Assembly (NCBI RefSeq): GCF_040760075.1 | Contig: NZ_CP142884.1 | Location: 930,001 to 994,000, forward strand | Source of the DNA: Sphingobacterium sp. R2 | Lineage (GTDB): Bacteria > Bacteroidota > Bacteroidia > Sphingobacteriales > Sphingobacteriaceae | Direction: 5' to 3' | Length of the DNA: 64,000 nt | Shown: positions 28,774-38,057 of the stretch, one piece after another | How positions within the stretch are numbered: position 1 is the stretch's first letter | Layout of the letters: each line of letters opens with the position of its first letter | Notes under the pieces: model-generated | What the model was told of the DNA's origin: nothing | What the model saw: the letters and a program-made list of their open reading frames with translations, nothing else | Database searches by the model: none | Position numbers and translations under genes: made by a program

Positions 28774-29448
28774 TCAATCGACGGTAAGCATATACCCCAC
28801 TCCTCTGACATTGGTAATCTTGATCCGCTCATCCTGACTGAGGTATTTGCGTATGCGACTGATAAACACGTCTAAACTCCGCCCCGTAAAATACTTATCA
28901 TGGCTCCAATAAGCCCGCATAATATCCTCCCGTGGAATGACTTTATCTTTATGCTCGTATAGCTTTCGCAGCAGTTCACTTTCGCGGAAAGATAGCTTGA
29001 GTACCTCACCCTGATAAGTTAACTGATGCTTTAAGCTATCTAGACTATAGTCTCCGATCATCAGTTTCTGACCGAATAGCATCTTTGGACTATTTTTTAA
29101 TAGGGATTCTATGCGTACGACAAGTTCTTCGATTTTAAATGGCTTTTTGACATAATCATCCCCGCCTAAACGAAATCCCCTGACAACATCCTCTGTCTGT
29201 ACTTTGGCCGTCAGGAATATAATGGGCACCTGGGTATCAGATTCTCTTATCTTTGTCGCCAGTGTAAAGCCATCCATGACGGGCATCATGACATCTACAA
29301 CCAAAATATCTGGTCTTACTTCTATAAACGCTTCCAAGGCCTCGTGCCCATTACAACAATGGGTGACATGGAAACCATTGGCTTCTAGGCTATCGGCAAC
29401 GATCATTCCGAGGCTCGGCTCATCCTCTACATATAAAATTTTAATCAT
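28774..29448 (-). CDS. OmpR-family response regulator
   Basis: The 224-residue protein has a receiver domain (1-120) with acidic pair Glu8/Asp9, phospho-acceptor Asp52 (ILVVDVMMPVMDG) and the switch Lys in KKPF. A winged-helix DNA-binding domain follows (about 128-222, with LSFRESELLRKLYEHKD and GRSLDVFISRIRKYL). It lies 122 bases after the sensor kinase gene and is its evident partner. The pair resembles the RprX/RprY system of Bacteroides in layout, but I do not assign the name. Confidence 0.93.
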   Translation of the reverse strand: MIKILYVEDEPSLGMIVADSLEANGFHVTHCCNGHEALEAFIEVRPDILVVDVMMPVMDGFTLATKIRESDTQVPIIFLTAKVQTEDVVRGFRLGGDDYVKKPFKIEELVVRIESLLKNSPKMLFGQKLMIGDYSLDSLKHQLTYQGEVLKLSFRESELLRKLYEHKDKVIPREDIMRAYWSHDKYFTGRSLDVFISRIRKYLSQDERIKITNVRGVGYMLTVD

Positions 29449-29570
29449 AGCGTAAATGATTCAATCAAAATAAATTTTGGTTCTCTTTCAAAAACTCATT
29501 TAGTGCGATCGACCTGAAAACAGCCAATTAAATAATGGCATTTGCTTTCAGACCTATATATCACTACGTA

Positions 29571-31004
29571 TTAATGAGGTAAAAGAATACGAAAGGTACT
29601 TCCTTTGCTAAGCTCACTGTCGACAGTAATTTTCCCATCGTGTCTTTTGACCACCTGCTTGACATAGGCAAGTCCCAAACCAAATCCCTTTACATCGTGT
29701 AGATTACCGGACGGAACCCGAAAAAACATATCAAAAATCTGATTATGGTATTCGGAAGAAATCCCTTTGCCATTATCGGTAATACGAATATGGATATTTT
29801 CCTTCATTTCCTTCACTTCCACCTCAATATAAACTTCTTGTCCAGCATATTTTATCGCATTTTCAAGCAAATTATTAACCACATTTTTTAAATGGGCTTC
29901 ATCGCCATTGATCATGATCTTATCCGGTATCACAATAAGGTTAAAATCAACATTTTTAGCTTTATTCAGCTGGGCAACTTCAATAGCTCCTTTCACCATA
30001 GCGACAAGATCGAAATCCGAACGCTGTAGAACAATCCCTCTGTTGGCATCAATATCCATCTGAAGCACCTTTTCGATCATATTGGACAGATGTTCAAGCT
30101 CTCTTTTGGAGATATTCAGATACCGGTTCAACTTTTCCTTGTCATCCTTTACACCATACATTTGTATAGCTTCTATGGCTGCCATAACGGTAGATACTGG
30201 TGTTTTAAGCTCATGTGTCATGTTATCGACAAAATTCTTACGGAGTTCGGCCATCTTATTTTGGGTAAGAATGGTTTTCATTAAATAGAAGAATGTGCCC
30301 AGCAGCAGCCCTATCAATAGCAACGAGATGAGTAGCTGCCAGCTCAAGCTATACAACAGATACTTCCAATCCTCCTGAAATTTGATCACTAAAAATTCAT
30401 TTTTTTGCGGATTGACCATCATAGGCCTCGTCCAGGCGAGGTTCGCATCTCGGTACTTGCGACGCACATCTTTAATTTGATCATGTGCAATAGTCACAAT
30501 AGCCATTTCAAATGGCACCGATATGCTCTTGTTGTTTAAAGATTCTTTGAATTTTGTTTCGATCAAATTCAGATTGGCTGTATTCATATCAAAGTCACGG
30601 AACAAAAAGGGTGGAATGATTGCGCCCTGTCCTTCGCGATTTTTAGGAAATATTTTTTCTCTCCTATTGTGGCTCTCACGATCAAAACGCTCGTTTTTAG
30701 GCCGTTCGGTATTTACTCGTTGTAAAGCCTTATCAAGCTCTGAAGCGGGTAATAATCCCGAAAGCTCTTGTTTTACATCCTGGAGCAAGCGGTTCCGATC
30801 AGCCTCGGGGCCATCTAACTGCCGATCTCCATTGCGTGCTTGGTACGCCTCCTGAACAGCGTTGAAGAGTGAACGCTCAGCAGTGGATAGGAATAGATCC
30901 CGACGATTGGTATAACTTCCATAGAGCCAAATCCCCAAAACTACAGTAATTCCTGACCCGATTAAAACGATCAAACTGATCAGTAATTTAAATCTTCTAC
31001 CCAT
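29571..31004 (-). CDS. membrane sensor histidine kinase
   Basis: The 477-residue protein has two membrane segments (about 7-29 and 220-243) enclosing a roughly 190-residue periplasmic sensor. HisKA carries His264 in NMTHELKTPVSTVM. HATPase_c has NNLLENAIKYA, DNGKGIS and GFGLGLAYVKQVV. The periplasmic domain is unusually basic and polar (NTERPKNERFDRES), with no PAS or Cache fold I can name. It phosphorylates the response regulator encoded directly downstream. The divergent DUF4270 gene starts 119 bases away. Confidence 0.93.
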   Translation of the reverse strand: MGRRFKLLISLIVLIGSGITVVLGIWLYGSYTNRRDLFLSTAERSLFNAVQEAYQARNGDRQLDGPEADRNRLLQDVKQELSGLLPASELDKALQRVNTERPKNERFDRESHNRREKIFPKNREGQGAIIPPFLFRDFDMNTANLNLIETKFKESLNNKSISVPFEMAIVTIAHDQIKDVRRKYRDANLAWTRPMMVNPQKNEFLVIKFQEDWKYLLYSLSWQLLISLLLIGLLLGTFFYLMKTILTQNKMAELRKNFVDNMTHELKTPVSTVMAAIEAIQMYGVKDDKEKLNRYLNISKRELEHLSNMIEKVLQMDIDANRGIVLQRSDFDLVAMVKGAIEVAQLNKAKNVDFNLIVIPDKIMINGDEAHLKNVVNNLLENAIKYAGQEVYIEVEVKEMKENIHIRITDNGKGISSEYHNQIFDMFFRVPSGNLHDVKGFGLGLAYVKQVVKRHDGKITVDSELSKGSTFRILLPH

Positions 31005-31097
31005 AACTAAAACAAATTTAAATTACTAGATTTGCAATCGCTGTGGTAATTAACCATATTTAACAAAATATAACACTGATTAACAGTTGTCATTGAT

Positions 31098-31105
31098 TAC
31101 TTTTG
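31098..31105 (+). promoter_or_regulatory. -7 box TACTTTTG of the DUF4270 gene
   Basis: TACTTTTG fits TAnnTTTG. The transcription start would be near 31111, a few bases before ATG 31124, so the in-frame ATG at 31103 overlapping the box cannot be the start. No good -33 element is visible. Confidence 0.5.
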
Positions 31106-31123
31106 CACTATTCAAAAATTAAT

Positions 31124-32488
31124 ATGATTAAAGACTTTAAGAGACGTAGTATACAATTTTTACTTCCACTTTTTACATTGGCCGCTTTTGTTGGTTGTAA
31201 TAAAGACATTTCGCTCTCATTGGATAGTTCGAGAGACGAAACAATCGGTTTAGTACCTATTGATACCGTTTCCGCCAAAGTTTCTACTTATCAATTGGAC
31301 GACATTCCCACTTCCGCTACAGGGACAATGCTTGTTGGGAAAAATACCAATGCAGTTACAGGCAGCATGAAATCGACGGCTTATATGCGACTGGGGATTG
31401 GAACGATAAGCAGTGCTTCTATTCCTGATGATGCGGTATTGGATTCGGTCACTTTAGTATTAACACCAAATAAATACTCCTATGGGGATACAACGCAGTT
31501 ACAAAAGATTTCGGTGCATCGTGTGACGGAAGAAATTACCCAAACACAGATTGATCTCACCAAACCTGTTGATGAGCGTCCTGTTTTTGTCACCTCAGCT
31601 GCAATATTCAGCAAACAAAAGTTTGCTTATGAAAATACGCCTTTGGCAGAACTCACTTTTAAACCGCGGATACAATCGGCAGACTCTTTATTTTTCAGAT
31701 TTAACAGTACAATTAGCAATGAGCTGTTTACGATGATCAAAAATAATGACAACCGGATTCAGAACAGCACAAGTTTTCAAGAGTATTTTAAAGGCTTAGC
31801 CCTTGTACCAGACAACAGCACGGCGTTGATCGGATTTAAAGATACCGTATTTTTACAGGTTCACTATTCGTTCCTGAATAATGAAGGTACCAAGTCTGTT
31901 GGTAAACAATATTTCTCCATTGATAATAAATCTTATCAGTACAATCAAATTGAAGCAGATCGCTCTGCAACAAAATTTGCGCCGTTGACCTTAGCAAATC
32001 CCCAGCTTTCCAGTGAAAAGACCGATGGAAATGTATTTTTAGAGGGATCAACTGGTGTTGTAGCAAAAATTGAATTTCCAACGTTATTGGAATTGGTGAA
32101 CAATCCGTCAATAGCAATTAATAAAGCTGAACTCGTTATAGAAGTCCCTAATGGATCTGCAACGATTTTCGACCAGCCCCAAAGTTTAGTCTTAATGGTG
32201 GCAAGCAATAATGGGAATCCGATTAGTTTGTTAACGTCACCTTATTCGACAACAACACAACAGGCAGCATTGGTACGCGGCGATGATTTTGGTTCCAATG
32301 GAAAATATACGTTCAATCTTATTGAATATTTAACAAAAATTAAAACAACAGCATACAATAATACTTCATTATATCTATCTTTACCAACATCGGGTTTGTT
32401 TTCAACTGGAAATAGATTAATATTGGCAAAAGATAATGAGAATGATCCAAAAATTAAATTAAACATCCTTTATACTAAATTTCAATAA
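31124..32488 (+). CDS. DUF4270 lipoprotein
   Basis: From ATG 31124 the product has 454 residues and a lipoprotein signal (MIKDFKRRSIQFLLPLFTLA with lipobox FVGC, Cys near residue 25). The body is beta-rich and matches the DUF4270 pattern: AVTGSMKSTAYMRLGIG in the first third, paired beta-sandwich domains and a C-terminal ILYTKF. The function of the family is not known. In this phylum it often sits next to kelch lipoproteins or glycan genes, as here, where a kelch gene follows 3 bases after its stop. Confidence 0.85.
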   Translation: MIKDFKRRSIQFLLPLFTLAAFVGCNKDISLSLDSSRDETIGLVPIDTVSAKVSTYQLDDIPTSATGTMLVGKNTNAVTGSMKSTAYMRLGIGTISSASIPDDAVLDSVTLVLTPNKYSYGDTTQLQKISVHRVTEEITQTQIDLTKPVDERPVFVTSAAIFSKQKFAYENTPLAELTFKPRIQSADSLFFRFNSTISNELFTMIKNNDNRIQNSTSFQEYFKGLALVPDNSTALIGFKDTVFLQVHYSFLNNEGTKSVGKQYFSIDNKSYQYNQIEADRSATKFAPLTLANPQLSSEKTDGNVFLEGSTGVVAKIEFPTLLELVNNPSIAINKAELVIEVPNGSATIFDQPQSLVLMVASNNGNPISLLTSPYSTTTQQAALVRGDDFGSNGKYTFNLIEYLTKIKTTAYNNTSLYLSLPTSGLFSTGNRLILAKDNENDPKIKLNILYTKFQ

Positions 32489-32491
32489 TTT

Positions 32492-33514
32492 ATGAACAAG
32501 AAAAATTGGCTACTCGTTTTATTAGCTTTTGTATTTACAGTTACAACTTTCTCTTCTTGTAAAAAAAGTGACGACAGCTCGACCAAATCAGACGAATGGT
32601 TTGCAAAAGCTGCTTTTAAAGGTCCACAAACTTCATCTGCTGCTAGCTTTTTGATAAATAATGTTGCATATGTCACTACTGGTCTAGCAAGTAATGCTGG
32701 TGGTAAACCTTTCCGTGTGAAAGACACGTATGCTTATGATGCAGCATCAGATACTTGGGCTGAAAAAGCACCTTTCACAGGTGTTGAGAGAAACGGTGCC
32801 ATCGGTTTTTCCATTGGTAATATCGGTTATGTTGGTGGCGGAAATGACGGGACAAATAACCTAAAAGATTTCTACAAGTTTGACCCTACAGCTGATAACG
32901 GAAAAGGTGCTTGGTCAAGTATTGCTCCACTTCCTATTGCTTTATCAAATGCAGTAGCTTTTACCTTAAATGGTGCTGCTTATGTTGGAACAGGAGAAAC
33001 TGTCATTAATGGCGGAACAACGAATACGAATGAGTTCTACAAATATGATCCAGCAGCTAACACATGGCAGGCAATCAGTGATGCTCCGTTTTCTGCAAAA
33101 AGAAAAGCGGCATTTTCTTTCGTTGTCAATAATGTAGCCTATGTAGGTGGTGGTATCTCTAACGGTTCTTACCCAAAAGATTTCTATAAATTTGATGGTA
33201 GCAAATGGACTAAATTGAACGATCTAAATAGAGCAGATGATTCATATACTTACGATTTGACTCGTTCAAATGCTTCTGCTTTCGCAATCAATGGTACTCC
33301 ATTCGTTGTTGGCGGTTACAAAAATGCCGTAATCAACAGCACATGGAAATATAATATTTCTGGTGACTATTGGACAAATGATAACGGCGCATTTGCTGGT
33401 TCGGCACGTCAGGATGCAATTGGTTTCGCCGTAGGAAACAACGGTTACATCACTACAGGACTAAACGGTTCTTCTCGCTTTGATGATACATGGATGTTTA
33501 CTCCGATTTATTAA
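32492..33514 (+). CDS. kelch-repeat lipoprotein
   Basis: The 340-residue protein has a lipoprotein signal with lipobox FSSC (Cys near residue 23). About six kelch blades fill the rest, each with the pattern A-F-x-I-N/G-x-x-Y-V-G-G-G followed by a Y/F-K-Y/F-D segment (IGYVGGGNDG, AAYVGTGETV, VAYVGGGISN). Together they make a beta-propeller anchored to a membrane. It is translationally close to the DUF4270 gene (3-base gap), and the two may form a surface complex. A strong terminator follows. Confidence 0.88.
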   Translation: MNKKNWLLVLLAFVFTVTTFSSCKKSDDSSTKSDEWFAKAAFKGPQTSSAASFLINNVAYVTTGLASNAGGKPFRVKDTYAYDAASDTWAEKAPFTGVERNGAIGFSIGNIGYVGGGNDGTNNLKDFYKFDPTADNGKGAWSSIAPLPIALSNAVAFTLNGAAYVGTGETVINGGTTNTNEFYKYDPAANTWQAISDAPFSAKRKAAFSFVVNNVAYVGGGISNGSYPKDFYKFDGSKWTKLNDLNRADDSYTYDLTRSNASAFAINGTPFVVGGYKNAVINSTWKYNISGDYWTNDNGAFAGSARQDAIGFAVGNNGYITTGLNGSSRFDDTWMFTPIY

Positions 33515-33532
33515 TCACAATAAAATCATTAT

Positions 33533-33571
33533 AAAAAAAGGAATGAAGTTTGGAACTTCATTCCTTTTTTT
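33533..33571. terminator. bidirectional terminator after the kelch gene
   Basis: An 18-base perfect stem, A7-GGAATGAAGTT with AACTTCATTCC-T7 and a 3-base loop, ends the DUF4270-kelch unit. The remaining part of 33515-33938 contains only a 61-codon minus frame without supporting signals. Confidence 0.85.
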
Positions 33572-33938
33572 ATAATAAGTAATAGCTTCTATTGACTAGA
33601 AAGGATGTGAAGCTAACTTTTGATATTGCTACAATATCATCTGAAACAGCTTATGTCCGACGACCCTATTAGAAATAGCATGATTTCCTCTCTTCATTAG
33701 TATTCCGTCGGATAGACACATTGTTGACGCCATCACTTAAAAAAACATTACTCGTCTTTGGGTAGTTTAATATACAAAAGACAGAAATTAAAAGTAGGCC
33801 CATTCCCTTTATAACGAACGCAAATAAGAGTAAGAACGAAAAAATCCCTGCCATGACTAGTTGACAAGGATTCTGATATTATATAAGCTTATGAGGCTAT
33901 CAACCTTTAAAACAAGATCAAAATAGAAGAATGCTTAA

Positions 33939-34967
33939 TTATTTTTCAATGGTTTTGATTTCGTACAACGTATTCCATAGCTTACCTGTAACAAACAGGC
34001 GTTTGCCGGCCTCATCATAAGCGATGCCATTCAATTCATTATCGTAAGCCGACGTATGCTCATAAATACCCACCAAATTAATCCGCCCCTCTACGGCTCC
34101 GGTTTGTGGGTTGATTATAACAATAACATCTTTCTGATAGACATTTGCGTAGACTTTTCCGTCTATATACTCTAGTTCGTTAAGTTCATCCACTGGGCCA
34201 GCTTCGTCGTAAACTCCGATAGCATTCAACTCCTTACCGGTTGTTGCATCTAAAAAGTATAGCTTATTGGAGCCATCAGATTTAATCAAGTGCTGTCCAT
34301 CGTAGGTTAGACCCCAACCTTCTTTACTATTTTCATATTTAAAGGAGCTTTCTTTTACAAAAGAGTTTTTATCAAAGACATACCCTTCTCCTTGTTGCCA
34401 AGTCAACATAAATAACTTATTACCAACCAATGTCATTCCTTCGGCAAATGTCTTTTCATCAAATTTAATCTCTTTCAGTACTTTACCTGTTTTTAGATCA
34501 ACTTTTCTCAGGTTAGACTCGCCATAGCGCCCATTCGATTCATAGAGAATACCATCTGCAAACTGCAGACCTTGTGTAAATGCTGTAGTATCGTGCGGGT
34601 ATTTGTTCACTATCTCAAATCCATAGTTTTTTGCACTTGCGGGCACAACGTAAAAGGTACTGGAAACGGAATCAGGCTTTCCGGCGTTATACACCAAAGC
34701 GGAAATATTCCGTGTACCATAAGCCATGTCTTTTGTATCTACTGTAATCGCTGTGGTGTCGGTTGATGAGCCCACGTGTTTATCGTCTACAAAATAAGCT
34801 ACAGAGTCCATTGTCACTGATTCAAATTTTAGTTTCAATTGCACTTGAGCACCTTTTAAAACAGCTTGATTTGCTCCAGGAGATGCAAATTCCAAACTGG
34901 ATTTTTTTGACTTACAAGAAGCAAAAGCAAGTGCTGCAATTGCCATAAAATAAGTGATTTTTCTCAT
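33939..34967 (-). CDS. glutaminyl-peptide cyclotransferase lipoprotein
   Basis: The 342-residue protein cyclises N-terminal glutamine to pyroglutamate in exported peptides. A lipoprotein signal (MRKITYFMAIAALAFASC) is followed by an Ig-like segment (about 25-110) and the five-bladed propeller of the plant-type family. Typical motifs are NKYPHDTTAFTQGL, LYESNGRYGESNLR and LNELEYIDGKVYANV. In Bacteroidota, proteins exposed by signal peptidase often begin with Gln, so the enzyme may process many substrates; that is known for relatives. It starts 30 bases after the YraN gene and is probably cotranscribed with it. Confidence 0.88.
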   Translation of the reverse strand: MRKITYFMAIAALAFASCKSKKSSLEFASPGANQAVLKGAQVQLKLKFESVTMDSVAYFVDDKHVGSSTDTTAITVDTKDMAYGTRNISALVYNAGKPDSVSSTFYVVPASAKNYGFEIVNKYPHDTTAFTQGLQFADGILYESNGRYGESNLRKVDLKTGKVLKEIKFDEKTFAEGMTLVGNKLFMLTWQQGEGYVFDKNSFVKESSFKYENSKEGWGLTYDGQHLIKSDGSNKLYFLDATTGKELNAIGVYDEAGPVDELNELEYIDGKVYANVYQKDVIVIINPQTGAVEGRINLVGIYEHTSAYDNELNGIAYDEAGKRLFVTGKLWNTLYEIKTIEK

Positions 34968-34997
34968 CTATGTATAATTATTTATAAGTACGTATTA

Positions 34998-35354
34998 TCA
35001 ACTATCCCAAAACGCATCTTTGATATAATGGAGTGCAACTTTGTGGGTTCTCGTTATGGCGACAACATCAAATCGAAGCTCACCGATGTAATGGGTTTTA
35101 AGGATATAAGCCTGGGCAGCACGAATCAGTCGACGTTGCTTTTTTACATCTACAAATTCGTAAGGTTCGCCGAAATCAGTTCCCGACCGTGTTTTAACTT
35201 CAACAAATACTAGTGTATCCTTGTCCCTCACGATCAAATCTACCTCTAAATTCTTAAATCGCCAATTTCTTAACACTATTTTATAGCCTTTCTCTATGAG
35301 GTATTCCATCGCCATTTGTTCACCCCAGTTGCCCGTTTCAAGATGCTTGGCCAT
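34998..35354 (-). CDS. YraN/UPF0102 family nuclease-like protein
   Basis: The 118-residue cytosolic protein has a restriction-endonuclease-like core: LEVDLIVRDKDTLVFVEVKTR (Asp and Glu-x-Lys metal site) preceded by LIEKGYKIVLRNWRFKN. Length is typical. The role is unknown, but conservation suggests DNA repair or processing. It is 9 bases downstream of dnaG on the same strand. Confidence 0.88.
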   Translation of the reverse strand: MAKHLETGNWGEQMAMEYLIEKGYKIVLRNWRFKNLEVDLIVRDKDTLVFVEVKTRSGTDFGEPYEFVDVKKQRRLIRAAQAYILKTHYIGELRFDVVAITRTHKVALHYIKDAFWDS

Positions 35355-35363
35355 AACAGTTGA

Positions 35364-37367
35364 TCACTTTACAATAGTATTTCCCAGAAACCCGCCCAAC
35401 AACCTTTCAGCTTCTTTTAGCTTCTGATATTTGAAAATAAGGACTTCCAAATTTGCTTCATCTTTTTCGTGTTTCATCTCCTCACGAATATGATGCATTT
35501 CGGTTTCAATTTTACGTTTTTTAATTCGATAGATCGCCGTAACAACAAGCGGTTTTAAATGCTCATATTCTTGCGTTACATAAATTTTACGCTTATCGTC
35601 GTTCCAATTTTCACTGAGCGAATATTTACTGGCGACACTATTAATTGCCAAATCCGAGATTGACGGATCCGGGTTGGAATAGAACTGCTTAGCATCAGGA
35701 ATCTCGTACTTTGCTGCAGCCTCTCGATACACTTTCAAAATATAGGCTGCTGCTTTGTCTTTAAACTCAATGTCGCTTATATTTCCCAATAATACGCCTG
35801 CTATAGGAATATCTCCATCGCCTTCCCAAGTAGCTAGATAGTCGCCATAGTTGATTAAAATACGTACAATTTCGCGTTCCTGGAGAATTTCCGACGTCAG
35901 CTGTACCGGCTGCTCAATAGACTCCATAGGGGCAACTCCACCCCGCTCGTCGTCGGTCATGAAGAAATCAGGCGGTGGGCCATCCATCCCCATGGGCGGC
36001 ATACCTGCATTTGGTGGCGGTGCCTGGGTTTTGCGAGCGGCATCCTTATCTGCTTTCTTTGCTCTATTGAGTCTTATCTTATTGAGCTCGGCCAATAAAA
36101 TGCGCTCTTCGATATCCAATAAGCTGCTACACTCGCGTATAAAAACAGAGACCTTGATCTCATCAGGAATCAATGCAATACTTTCGACCACATCACGAAT
36201 AACCTCTGCTCTTTTTATTGGATCGTTGCTGGCATCGCGAAGCAGTATATTCGTTTTATAAAAAATGAAGTCCTGCTGATTGGATTTGACATAATCCTTA
36301 AAAGCAGCGGCACCAAACTTCTGCACGTAAGAATCGGGGTCATTTCCATCAGGAAAAAGCAATACTTTGACGTTTAAGCCTTCTTGGAGCAACATGTCCG
36401 TACCACGCAAAGAAGCTTTAATACCCGCTTCATCGCCATCATAAAGAATGGTGACATTCTTTGTAAATCTCGAAATAAGTTTGATCTGACCGGTTGTCAA
36501 TGACGTTCCAGAGGAGGAAACAACGTTTTCTACTCCAGCTTGATGCACAGAAAGAACGTCAGCATAGCCCTCTACCAAATAGCAGTTGTCCTCCTCCATA
36601 ATTGCCTTTTTGGCAAAATTCAATCCATACAGCACATCGGACTTATGGTAGATTTCGCTTTCAGGAGAATTTACATATTTGGCAATCTTTTTATCGGTCT
36701 TTAGCGTCCGCCCTCCGAAGCCAATGACACGGCCCGTCAAGTTATGTATAGGAAACATAACCCGACCACGAAAGCGGTCATATAAGGATTTGTCGTCACG
36801 TTCAATGGCCAGGCCACTTGCTGCTAGATAATCTGGATGAAAACCGGCTACTTGTGCTTTGTCGACCAATGCTGTCCATTCCTCCGGCGAATAGCCCAAT
36901 TCAAATTTCTTAATGATATCCTCAGTGTAGCCCCGCTCCTTAAAATAGTTAAGTCCAATGACCTGCCCCATTTCAGTTTTCCAGAGCTGCTCGGCAAAAA
37001 ACTTACCGGCCCACGCACTCAGTACATATAGACTTTCCCTTTTATCTTGTGCTGCAAGCTGAGCAGGAGAACGCTCAACCTCTTCTATTTGAATCGAATA
37101 CTTATCGGCTAAATAACGGATGGCTTCCGGATAAGAAAACTTTTCCAGTTCCATCACAAATTTAAGGGAATCTCCACCAACACCACATCCAAAACACTTA
37201 TAGATACCCTTCGAAACAGATACGTGAAAGGAAGGCGTCTTTTCATGATGAAAAGGGCAATTTCCAATCAAAGACGTACCCCGTTTCTTTAAATCAACGA
37301 AGTCGCCCACCACCTCTTCTATCCGTGCTGTTTCCAGTACTTTGTCAATAACTTCCTGCTTTATCAA
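35364..37367 (-). CDS. dnaG: DNA primase DnaG
   Basis: DnaG makes RNA primers for replication. The 667-residue protein has the CHC2 zinc-binding domain with Cys37, His40, Cys58 and Cys61, then the catalytic core. The TOPRIM domain is near 260-340 (YLVEGYADVLSVHQAG, ILYDGDEAG). After about residue 450 comes a proline/glycine/methionine-rich linker (PPPNAGMPPMGMDGPPP), then a helicase-interacting C-terminal domain. The linker is a notable local feature. It is the first gene of a minus-strand run dnaG, yraN, glutaminyl cyclase. Confidence 0.95.
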   Translation of the reverse strand: MIKQEVIDKVLETARIEEVVGDFVDLKKRGTSLIGNCPFHHEKTPSFHVSVSKGIYKCFGCGVGGDSLKFVMELEKFSYPEAIRYLADKYSIQIEEVERSPAQLAAQDKRESLYVLSAWAGKFFAEQLWKTEMGQVIGLNYFKERGYTEDIIKKFELGYSPEEWTALVDKAQVAGFHPDYLAASGLAIERDDKSLYDRFRGRVMFPIHNLTGRVIGFGGRTLKTDKKIAKYVNSPESEIYHKSDVLYGLNFAKKAIMEEDNCYLVEGYADVLSVHQAGVENVVSSSGTSLTTGQIKLISRFTKNVTILYDGDEAGIKASLRGTDMLLQEGLNVKVLLFPDGNDPDSYVQKFGAAAFKDYVKSNQQDFIFYKTNILLRDASNDPIKRAEVIRDVVESIALIPDEIKVSVFIRECSSLLDIEERILLAELNKIRLNRAKKADKDAARKTQAPPPNAGMPPMGMDGPPPDFFMTDDERGGVAPMESIEQPVQLTSEILQEREIVRILINYGDYLATWEGDGDIPIAGVLLGNISDIEFKDKAAAYILKVYREAAAKYEIPDAKQFYSNPDPSISDLAINSVASKYSLSENWNDDKRKIYVTQEYEHLKPLVVTAIYRIKKRKIETEMHHIREEMKHEKDEANLEVLIFKYQKLKEAERLLGGFLGNTIVK

Positions 37368-37494
37368 ACCGTTTGCTTTTTAATGTAAAATTAGATAAAA
37401 TGTTTTAAAAAGCTATGCCGTTATATTGAATAGCACCATCAATTTGCTTATATCATAATACTTCGGAAACATAAAAAGAATTACAGTTATAAAT

Positions 37495-37545
37495 AAGAAC
37501 CCCCAGGATATATTCGCATCAACTTATGCAAGTATAACTGAGGGT
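37495..37545 (-). terminator. possible terminator after the DUF6686 gene
   Basis: On the minus strand AACCCTCAG pairs with CTGGGGGTT (8 of 9 positions) over a long loop and is followed by CTTATTTAT. It is placed correctly to end the message of the gene at 37618. The long loop and broken T-run keep this uncertain. Nothing else is seen in 37368-37617. Confidence 0.4.
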
Positions 37546-37617
37546 TTTGTTTGTGCCTGTTGTCAACGCATAAGGAAAGAGAGATGAAACACAAGCGATG
37601 CAACAGGACTTTTTACG

Positions 37618-37938
37618 TTAATTATTCAGCATTCCATAAAACTCGTTCATGTAATAAGATTCTTGGAGTGCATCTCGAAAATTTTGCCATTGTTCCTCGT
37701 CAAATGAAAATACAATATCTGGATAGGGTGTCTTCATGATCAATCGAAATTCGCCGTCCGGAAAAGAACTAAAAAAGAGCTCATCACCCGCAGTTCGCGC
37801 CATATTCAAAAAATCAACAAACTTATTCCTTGTAAATGTCAGTACAAAACTTTGTTGCCAGATGTAATAGGTTTGACACTTGAGACAAACACTGATATGG
37901 GTATTCCCTCTTTGGCTTAGTATCTTCGTATCACACAT
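37618..37938 (-). CDS. DUF6686 family protein
   Basis: The 106-residue cytosolic protein has an N-terminal CxxC (VCLKCQTYYIW, residues about 18-28) plus an early Cys2. This looks like half of a zinc ribbon, followed by an alpha/beta region ending YYMNEFYGML. The pattern matches a small family found mainly in Bacteroidota. Function is unknown. It is a single gene between dnaG and the M3 peptidase. Confidence 0.7.
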   Translation of the reverse strand: MCDTKILSQRGNTHISVCLKCQTYYIWQQSFVLTFTRNKFVDFLNMARTAGDELFFSSFPDGEFRLIMKTPYPDIVFSFDEEQWQNFRDALQESYYMNEFYGMLNN

Positions 37939-38015
37939 ATCTATTTATTTAGACTTGTTATAAATAATATTCAAATGTAAGAATAGTTTTTATAATAACA
38001 AGTGCATCAACAAAA

Positions 38016-38045
38016 AAAAGGCGATATATTTCTATATCGCCTTTT
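38016..38045 (-). terminator. terminator after the M3 peptidase gene
   Basis: A 13-base perfect stem (38016-38028 with 38033-38045, loop TTTC) reads into a T8 run on the minus strand, 12 bases after the peptidase stop. Confidence 0.8.
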
Positions 38046-38057
38046 AGTTATTAAAGA

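Noticed and set aside
33669..33854. 61-codon minus frame encoding a hydrophobic peptide
   Set aside because: No promoter, no ribosome-binding signal and no similarity that I can see; probably chance in AT-rich DNA.
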